A stretch of DNA of 9,121 nt, from contig VGAU01000057.1 in the NCBI GenBank assembly GCA_016870675.1, forward strand, positions 1-9,121, read 5' to 3'. The notes beneath the pieces were generated by a model. It was not told the origin of the DNA and made no database searches. It was given only the letters and a program-made list of their open reading frames with translations. Below are positions 1 to 4,305 of the stretch, in pieces; position 1 is the stretch's first letter, and the number at the start of each line of letters is the position of its first letter. This stretch comes from Actinomycetota bacterium. GTDB lineage: Bacteria; Actinomycetota; Humimicrobiia; Humimicrobiales; Humimicrobiaceae. The position numbers and the translations under genes were made by a program.

Positions 1-450
1 TTCTTCTTTTAAAGCTTTCTCGCTTTTTACCTTCTCGCCAGAGACAATTCTCTTCTTCTGAATTAATTTCGCCTTGAACCTTCCCTCCTTCTCCTCTTTA
101 TCAAGCTCTCTATCAATTACACTCTTAATACTTGATTTCTTTTCTTCTTCCCAATCCATTCTTGTCTTTGGTTTTTCTACAGCTTCTACTGGCCGGGCAG
201 TCTTTTGTTTTTCTTTTACTTTAATTTCAGTTTTCTTTTCAATTTTAGCCGCTGATACATCTTTTTTCTTGCCTTTAGTTTTAACTTCCGGCTTTTTAGC
301 TTCTTTGATTGGAATCCCGGTTTTAGATTGAGGCTTGCCCTCAGGCTTGGTTTTGATCTTTCCTTTTAACTGACCATCTTTTAAATTTTTTGATTCAGCC
401 TTATCTTTTTTCTTAATTTTATTTTTACTATCTTCTTTTTTAGCGTCCAT
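1..450 (-). CDS. infB: Probable translation initiation factor IF-2, N-terminal 150 residues (3' end outside window)
   Basis: IF-2 is the GTPase that places initiator fMet-tRNA on the 30S subunit. Only the amino end is visible here: 150 codons open from an ATG at 448-450 to the window edge. It is extremely rich in Lys and Glu with scattered Pro/Ala (for example KKKDKAES, KKPEVKTKGKKKD, DRELDKEEKEGRF). This fits the disordered linker that precedes the IF-2 core, but no G domain is in view. The call therefore rests on composition plus position directly behind nusA. Two points are unusual: it begins at once with the charged linker instead of a recognisable IF2_N module (typically a VxELAKEL-like motif), and ylxR and the L7Ae-family gene normally found between nusA and infB are absent. 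Upstream AAAGGG sits only two bases before the ATG, a weak ribosome site. The gap to nusA is 89 bases with no terminator seen, so co-transcription with nusA is likely. Confidence 0.7.
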   Translation of the reverse strand, partial: MDAKKEDSKNKIKKKDKAESKNLKDGQLKGKIKTKPEGKPQSKTGIPIKEAKKPEVKTKGKKKDVSAAKIEKKTEIKVKEKQKTARPVEAVEKPKTRMDWEEEKKSSIKSVIDRELDKEEKEGRFKAKLIQKKRIVSGEKVKSEKALKEE

Positions 451-539
451 AACCCTTTAAAACTACCCGTAATTTACCATTGATATTTATAATAATTGCT
501 AAATCTTTCAATCATTTATTATGTTTTTTTACCTGATAG

Positions 540-1598
540 TTACTGTTTAACCCCGGTATCTTCTCCTTTGCTCTTCAATCTTTCTTCTCTGGCTTCATCT
601 AATTCTTCCTCAAATTGTCTTTCGCTCTTTATATCAATTTTCCAACCAGTTAATTTAGCTGCCAGCCTTGCATTCTGACCTTCTCTTCCTATTGCTAAAG
701 AAAGCTGATCACTTGAAACTACAATTAATGCAAACTTCTTGTCTTCATCAGTTAACACTTTTAGAACTCTTGCCGGGCTCAGAGCATTTTTTATAAAAGT
801 TACAATATCATCACTATATTCTACAATATCTATTTTTTCTCCTCCTAATTCTTCGACAACCATTTTAACCCGCGAGCCTTTAGGGCCTACACATGCTCCC
901 ACAGGATCCACATTTTTCTCATTGGAGCTAACAGCAATTTTAGTTCTATAACCTGCTTCTCTGGCAACACTTTTTATCTCTACGATTCCTTCATAAATTT
1001 CAGGTACTTCTAATTCAAATAACTTTCTAATTAAACCAGGATGCGTCCTGGATACTATTACCTGAGGTCCTTTTGTTGTTTTCCTTACATCTGAAATATA
1101 GCACTTTATCCTTTCGCCATGTTTATATCTCTCCCTTGGAACCTGCTCATACGGTGGAAGTAATGCCTCTACTTTACCCAAGTCTACCAGAGTAAATCTA
1201 GAATCACTTTGCTGGATTATGCCAGTTACCATATCTCCTACTCTATCTTTAAATTCTTCATACATAATCTCCCGCTCTGCTTCTTTAAACCTCTGTCTTA
1301 TTACCTGTTTAGCAGTTTGGGCAGCAATTCTTCCAAAATTATCCGGGGTAACTTCTACCTCATTTCTTTTAATGCTATCCTTTGCCGTTCCATCTTCACT
1401 TTCACCTTCATCTAAAATTTTAAACACTTTTATCTCACCTGTTTTCATGTTTATATCTGCCCGGCAATCATATTCTACCTTATAATTTTTTTTATAGGCT
1501 GAAACAAAGGCAATTTTAAGAGCTTCTATTATAGTATCCATTTTTATGCCCTTTTCCTTTTCTAATTCTACTAATGCTATCATTAATTTTTTATTCAA
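540..1598 (-). CDS. nusA: Transcription termination/antitermination factor NusA
   Basis: NusA binds RNA polymerase and nascent RNA and modulates pausing, termination and antitermination. Residues (from the TTG start): RNAP-binding N-terminal domain about 1-120 (EKEKGI, SAYKKNY); S1 domain about 121-195 (GDMVTGIIQQ, VDLGKVEALLP); KH1 about 200-275 with VDPVGACVGPKGSRV near 230-244; KH2 about 276-345 with IGREGQNARLAAKLTGW near 303-319. It ends soon after KH2 at 352 residues, like Firmicutes NusA and without the acidic C-terminal repeats of proteobacterial NusA. Start choice: TTG at 1596-1598 gives (M)NKKLMIALVELEKEKGI, matching the family amino end, and AGGTGATC, a match to the anti-SD complement, lies just before it. 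An in-frame GTG at 1605-1607 would sit inside that ribosome site, and ATG at 1581-1583 has none. Upstream are its own promoter and a leader hairpin. rimP, its usual upstream partner, is missing. Confidence 0.95.
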   Translation of the reverse strand: MNKKLMIALVELEKEKGIKMDTIIEALKIAFVSAYKKNYKVEYDCRADINMKTGEIKVFKILDEGESEDGTAKDSIKRNEVEVTPDNFGRIAAQTAKQVIRQRFKEAEREIMYEEFKDRVGDMVTGIIQQSDSRFTLVDLGKVEALLPPYEQVPRERYKHGERIKCYISDVRKTTKGPQVIVSRTHPGLIRKLFELEVPEIYEGIVEIKSVAREAGYRTKIAVSSNEKNVDPVGACVGPKGSRVKMVVEELGGEKIDIVEYSDDIVTFIKNALSPARVLKVLTDEDKKFALIVVSSDQLSLAIGREGQNARLAAKLTGWKIDIKSERQFEEELDEAREERLKSKGEDTGVKQ

Positions 1599-1599
1599 C

Positions 1600-1610
1600 C
1601 TGATCACCTG
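1600..1610 (-). promoter_or_regulatory. Ribosome binding site deciding the nusA TTG start
   Basis: On the minus strand this reads CAGGTGATCAG. AGGTGATC matches the 3' part of the AGGAGGTGATC complement of 16S rRNA, and the AGG lies eight bases before the TTG at 1598. That spacing is good for TTG and impossible for the GTG contained within the site. Confidence 0.75.
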
Positions 1611-1630
1611 TTTATGAAAAAATTTAAGCT

Positions 1631-1662
1631 AAAAAAAAGTGGGGCTCGCCCACTATTTTTTT
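1631..1662 (-). terminator. Hairpin with T-run in the nusA leader: intrinsic terminator or attenuator
   Basis: A six-base-pair stem (AGTGGG, 1638-1643, with CCCACT, 1649-1654) encloses a five-base loop. On the minus strand the stem is followed by an unbroken run of seven T (1637 down to 1631), the classic intrinsic terminator form. The other side also carries seven T (1656-1662), so it could work in both directions, but no plus-strand gene needs it. It ends 33 bases before the nusA start and lies downstream of the candidate nusA promoter. It could therefore end transcripts arriving from the hydrolase, or attenuate nusA itself. Confidence 0.75.
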
Positions 1663-1689
1663 AACTATTCACATTAAAATTTCTTTAAG

Positions 1690-1717
1690 AGTATATCACA
1701 AAATAAAAAAAATTCAA
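1690..1717 (-). promoter_or_regulatory. Candidate sigma-70-type promoter for nusA (extended -10)
   Basis: Minus strand: TTGAAT (1717-1712), a 16-base spacer, then TATACT (1695-1690) preceded by TGA, which makes an extended -10 (TGn-TATACT). The expected transcription start is near 1683, giving a leader of about 85 bases that contains the hairpin at 1631-1662. Matches are 4/6 at -35 and 5/6 at -10. The spacer is A+T-rich, so chance matches are possible, but the extended -10 and the position support it. Confidence 0.55.
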
Positions 1718-1909
1718 TTAAAGTCTACATAAGATACCATCAAATCTTAGGTAACAAGCGCAAAATTTTTACATTGTCATGGTAATTTAAATTTTTTATC
1801 ACACCCACAATGACAGATAGCGTAACGATAGTACAAGAAGTTATATGAAACGAAGTAAATAACAATTTGGGTGGAACATTGTAATCTCTGTTATAGGAAG
1901 CTGCACCAA
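1718..1909. other. Non-coding part of the 410-base gap upstream of nusA
   Basis: I see no gene in this part of the gap between nusA and the hydrolase. It contains the short inverted repeat CACCCA (1802-1807) / TGGGTG (1868-1873) with a 60-base interior, and TGTCAT (1775-1780) / ATGACA (1810-1815). ATTTGGGTG-GAAC-like sequence at about 1865-1877 resembles 3459-3470 upstream of the hydrolase. None of these is strong enough to name. The expected rimP gene is not here in any frame I read. Confidence 0.5.
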
Positions 1910-2017
1910 TCATACAGTTAAACTATACCGGATTTCAATCAGTTTCTCTCCCAGGTTTATTTCTTTTTTCGTTCCATCAAATAAAAATCCTTTCTTTTCA
2001 TAGAAGTTTCTTGCAAT
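1910..2017 (-). pseudogene. C-terminal remnant of a GNAT-family N-acetyltransferase
   Basis: Directly after the hydrolase TGA stop (2018-2020) the same frame continues as I-ARNFYEKKGFLFDGTKK, then EINLGEKLIEIRYSLTV, and ends at a TGA (1910-1912). The ARxFYEKxGF motif followed by a D/E-G-rich turn and an EIRY ending is the typical last part of GNAT acetyltransferases, where helix alpha4 and strands beta6-beta7 lie. Only about 35 of the usual 140-170 residues remain, and the acetyl-CoA-binding motif is absent, so it cannot be a working enzyme. No start codon or ribosome site of its own is evident. It marks a recombination or deletion junction at about position 2018. A read-through product fused to the hydrolase is possible in principle but unlikely to matter. 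Confidence 0.75.
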
Positions 2018-3379
2018 TCAATTTGATTGACTTTTTACCCATTCTGCAATATCTTCAATGACGACTTGAGCTACGTTACCAGGTTTTGTGTACTCATCAG
2101 GGGTTGACTTACCAGTTCCAGAGATAAAAAGATGGTTTAAGTCTAGATAGAATTTTAAACATACTCTATCTTGTCCAGCCAAACCTTCTTCCCATTCCCT
2201 AAAGTCTTCCATTGTGACCTGGTAATCTCGCCCTCCTTGAAGGATCAACATCGGAAGAGATAGATCCCTCGCTTTTTTTACAGGATCATAATCCATCAAG
2301 TCTGCCCAGTAAGCTCTCGAAGCACCAAGGACAATTTCATCTTCTCTTATATCAAGTTCTCTTATCTTTTTTAGCTGTCTTTCTATCTCCTCCAGTTGTT
2401 TCGTCTCAGCTTCATCTATTTTTCCATCAAGAGATACAAGGTATTCAGTTTGTTCTAATAGTTTTTCTATATACAAGCCATTAGGGCAGCCAGCAAGGAG
2501 AATAAGGCCGGCAACCCCCTTATCTTGAGTCGCTACTCGAGGTGCAAGCATTGCTCCTAAGCTGTGTCCAAGAATGAAAATCTTGCTTATATCAATTCCT
2601 TCAGCCTCACGAATCAGATTAGCCGCTGCAAGAGCATCATTTATCGTCTCCTCATTTACGGTAAAATCCTTCATCGTGCTAAGAATTTCAGTAGCATATT
2701 GTTTAGTCCGCTTTTCATAACGGAGTACTGCAATGCCTTTAGTGGCAAGTCCTCCAGCGAGATCTTTAAAAGGTTTGTTTACACCTATGGTTTCATCTCT
2801 GTCATGCGGCCCAGAGCCGTGAACTAGAATGATGGCGGGGAAGGGCCCTTTTTCTTTCGGGATAGTTAGAGTTGCTGGCAGTTGCCATTCGTCGCCAACT
2901 ATACATTCTCTTTCCGTGTATAAATCAGGATCTGCATACTCTGGAGACCTATAGGCTTCAGAACTCTGGGCGGGAAGAAAAAATAGCCCTGCCACCTTTC
3001 CTTCTTTATCCAAGACCACTTTTACATTAAGAGAGATCTTCTCGAATTCACAAGTAACATAGCCACACTTATATCCCATTTCCTCAGTGACTTCAATTTC
3101 CCTAATTTCCACAAACTTGCCAGCTTGAGCAATTACACTGCTCCATATCCCTTCAAGGGTAAGATTCTGCTTTTTTAAACCTTCGACCATAATTTCGGCA
3201 AGCATCCTATTAGCTTCGTCAAACTCACCATTACTAAGAAGGCCAACAAAGTTTTTGGCTGTTAGCTCTACTGACTCCACATCCTCTACCGCTGGAGCTA
3301 CAGTCTTTTTAGCACAGGCAATAGTGAAAATTAAGATTAATATTAAAGCCAGTACTATGACTAATTTTCCTTTCCTCAT
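2018..3379 (-). CDS. Secreted lipoprotein alpha/beta hydrolase with an N-terminal DUF3887-like domain
   Basis: 453 residues. Residues 1-21 form a signal peptide (MRKGK, then a hydrophobic stretch) ending in TIA-C22, a somewhat non-standard lipobox, so the protein is probably lipid-anchored outside the membrane. Residues about 40-135 resemble the DUF3887 fold often found ahead of such hydrolases. Residues about 160-450 are an alpha/beta hydrolase: HGSGP at 187-191 (oxyanion region), nucleophile Ser273 in GHSLG (271-275), Asp385 in GGRD and His416 in LNHLF, so a complete triad. A charged helical lid lies at about 315-350. The substrate is unknown; relatives are annotated as esterases or dienelactone-hydrolase-like enzymes. 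The start is secure: AAGGAGG at 3384-3390, four bases before the ATG. Sampled G+C is about 45-52%, clearly above its neighbours. It ends with TGA where the core genes use TAA. Both points suggest horizontal acquisition. Confidence 0.85.
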   Translation of the reverse strand: MRKGKLVIVLALILILIFTIACAKKTVAPAVEDVESVELTAKNFVGLLSNGEFDEANRMLAEIMVEGLKKQNLTLEGIWSSVIAQAGKFVEIREIEVTEEMGYKCGYVTCEFEKISLNVKVVLDKEGKVAGLFFLPAQSSEAYRSPEYADPDLYTERECIVGDEWQLPATLTIPKEKGPFPAIILVHGSGPHDRDETIGVNKPFKDLAGGLATKGIAVLRYEKRTKQYATEILSTMKDFTVNEETINDALAAANLIREAEGIDISKIFILGHSLGAMLAPRVATQDKGVAGLILLAGCPNGLYIEKLLEQTEYLVSLDGKIDEAETKQLEEIERQLKKIRELDIREDEIVLGASRAYWADLMDYDPVKKARDLSLPMLILQGGRDYQVTMEDFREWEEGLAGQDRVCLKFYLDLNHLFISGTGKSTPDEYTKPGNVAQVVIEDIAEWVKSQSN

Positions 3380-3383
3380 CTCT

Positions 3384-3390
3384 CCTCCTT
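3384..3390 (-). promoter_or_regulatory. Strong ribosome binding site of the hydrolase gene
   Basis: AAGGAGG on the minus strand, four bases before the ATG at 3377-3379. It is the strongest Shine-Dalgarno sequence in the window, whereas recD2 and ispG have none I can recognise, another way in which this gene differs from its neighbours. Confidence 0.85.
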
Positions 3391-3417
3391 ACACAGTTTA
3401 TTAAAAGTAGCAATTTC

Positions 3418-3499
3418 GCCTAACATTTCTAGTATATACGAAACTCCGCTGAAGCTGAAATTTGGGTGAACGTAGCAAGCCACAAAGCCCATGTTAAGT
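3418..3499 (-). other. Gap upstream of the hydrolase with weak attC-like ends
   Basis: Read on the minus strand, this 82-base stretch begins ACTTAAC (3499-3493, fits RYYYAAC) and ends GTTAGGC (3424-3418, fits GTTRRRY and is a common integron crossover core). It ends 38 bases before the hydrolase ATG, where a cassette boundary would lie. Against this, I find no convincing L''/L' pairing or long internal hairpin, which real attC sites need. A TATACT at 3436-3431 could be a -10 box, but no good -35 accompanies it. I list it as a candidate only. Confidence 0.2.
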
Positions 3500-3577
3500 G
3501 AAGTTCCAAAGCCTTATCCACAATAACTCTTTATTACTTTATTATTTAAACCCAGTATAAACATCATTTATCAAAAT

Positions 3578-4064
3578 TTAATCTTTTATTTTGAAATATT
3601 CCTTTATCTGCTTCGCATGGCCGCCTTCATGTCCCTCTCCTAAGTAACGATAACCATATAATGATTGTATTGAAACAAAAGAGCCATTAAGCCATTTATG
3701 TTTTGATTTATATTTCCATTCATCTTTAATTAAACTATCTATTTTTTCTAACAAAGCTTTATAAGAATTATGCCATTCGTTTATTACTTCTTTTAAACTC
3801 CATGACTTTCTTTTCCTTATTTCCTTCTTATTAAATTCCACTTCATTTTTATCTATGTACCAAGGTTTTTTATTATTTAAGACATCATCAGTGGCTTTAA
3901 TTACTTCCCAATTCCAAGCTTGAGATATGAGAAATAATATCTTTTACAGTCCAATTTTCTATTATGATATCTTTAATCATTTTTTCTTCGTTTAGAAGAT
4001 TAATAGTCTTTAGGAGTTTATTATGATCATTCTTAAAGAATTGTATTACTTTGCCTTTTTCCAT
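3578..4064 (-). pseudogene. DinB/ClbS-DfsB-like four-helix-bundle protein, frameshifted
   Basis: The gene opens at ATG 4062-4064 (MEKGKVIQFF...NWTVKDIISHIS) and in frame stops at 3897-3899 after 55 residues. Moving one base at about 3920-3921 (one extra A in TCAAGC) restores AWNWEVIKATDDVLNNKKPW and continues to a TAA at 3578-3580. Joined, it is 161 residues, the normal size for DinB-superfamily proteins of the ClbS/DfsB type. Family hallmarks are ENWTVKDIISHI-AWNWEVI in the first half and GHEGGHAKQI near the C-terminus. Such proteins are small helical bundles, some with metal sites, some hydrolysing colibactin-type or other electrophiles. The specific role here is unknown. The second part alone (ATG at 3839-3841, 87 residues) lacks the first helices and has no ribosome site. 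A single-base error in the assembly is an equal alternative to true decay. It is A+T-rich, unlike the hydrolase. Confidence 0.8.
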
Positions 4065-4126
4065 TTCTACTCTCTATCTTTAGACTATTTACTCAGCTTT
4101 AGCATTACGGACAACATTTGAATACC

Positions 4127-4138
4127 CGCAATATTGCG
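4127..4138. repeat. Perfect 12-bp palindrome CGCAATATTGCG
   Basis: Uninterrupted two-fold symmetric sequence in the gap between recD2 and the DinB-like gene, 63 bases before that gene's start. Its size and position suit a dimeric repressor site in the leader, but no regulator is encoded nearby. It may be chance in A+T-rich DNA. Confidence 0.4.
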
Positions 4139-4159
4139 TATATTTCCTCTTAGAATTCA

Positions 4160-4233
4160 ACTCAACATTGTGTATACTAGCTATATTAGGCATTGTAATA
4201 ACGCAATGCCATTTTTACAATAACGTTGTTAGT
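4160..4233. repeat. Nested inverted repeat in the recD2/DinB gap
   Basis: The inner stem is perfect: GGCATTG (4189-4195) and CAATGCC (4204-4210) around an eight-base loop. Outside it, minus-strand ACT/AGT, CAAC/GTTG and ATTGT/ACAAT pair between 4217-4233 and 4160-4172 with two bulges (AA and GTT) on one side only, giving a 74-base imperfect cruciform. On the plus strand the inner stem is followed by ATTTTT, terminator-like, but no plus-strand gene exists. The structure lies between recD2 and the broken DinB-like gene, at the edge of the accessory segment. Confidence 0.5.
4192..4220 (-). promoter_or_regulatory. Possible promoter for the DinB-like gene, overlapped by an inverted repeat
   Basis: Minus strand TTGTAA (4220-4215), a 17-base spacer, then TACAAT (4197-4192; 5/6 to consensus). 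The GGCATTG/CAATGCC repeat (4189-4210) covers the -10 and most of the spacer, as an operator would. A second possibility, TTGAGT with TATACG 17 bases later, lies just downstream. A+T-rich DNA gives many such matches, so confidence is low. Confidence 0.3.
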
Positions 4234-4305
4234 GCCTCAAATCTGGTACTATGAAAAAATTTAATAAAATTGACAATAGTATCATCTAACTGGCAGAGGA
4301 ATTCA

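Noticed and set aside
74..1485. Plus-strand open frames opposite infB and nusA
   Set aside because: They are Ser/Leu/Phe-rich mirror frames of A+T-rich minus-strand coding DNA, with no ribosome sites or family resemblance. The same holds for plus-strand frames opposite the hydrolase, recD2, proS and ispG.
1802..1873. CACCCA/TGGGTG inverted repeat with a 60-base interior as a regulatory RNA
   Set aside because: Only six pairs close a large interior with no consistent further pairing; too weak to name as an RNA element.
1910..2020. In-frame TGA between hydrolase and GNAT remnant as a recoded codon (Trp or Gly)
   Set aside because: The hydrolase already ends at a normal family length, and no core gene in the window contains an internal TGA. 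A decayed junction explains it better than an altered genetic code.
3483..3513. Direct repeat CAAAGCC (3483-3489 and 3507-3513) as the beginning of an array
   Set aside because: There are only two copies, 24 bases apart and seven bases long, with no third copy; not a CRISPR or an iteron set.
3514..3522. TTATCCACA, a perfect match to the DnaA box consensus, upstream of the hydrolase
   Set aside because: It is a single site. I found no further boxes, no dnaA/dnaN nearby and no unwinding-element arrangement, so an origin is not supported.
4189..4216. Stem GGCATTG/CAATGCC followed by ATTTTT as a plus-strand terminator
   Set aside because: No plus-strand gene precedes it, and on the minus strand, where recD2 would need a terminator, there is no T-run after the stem.
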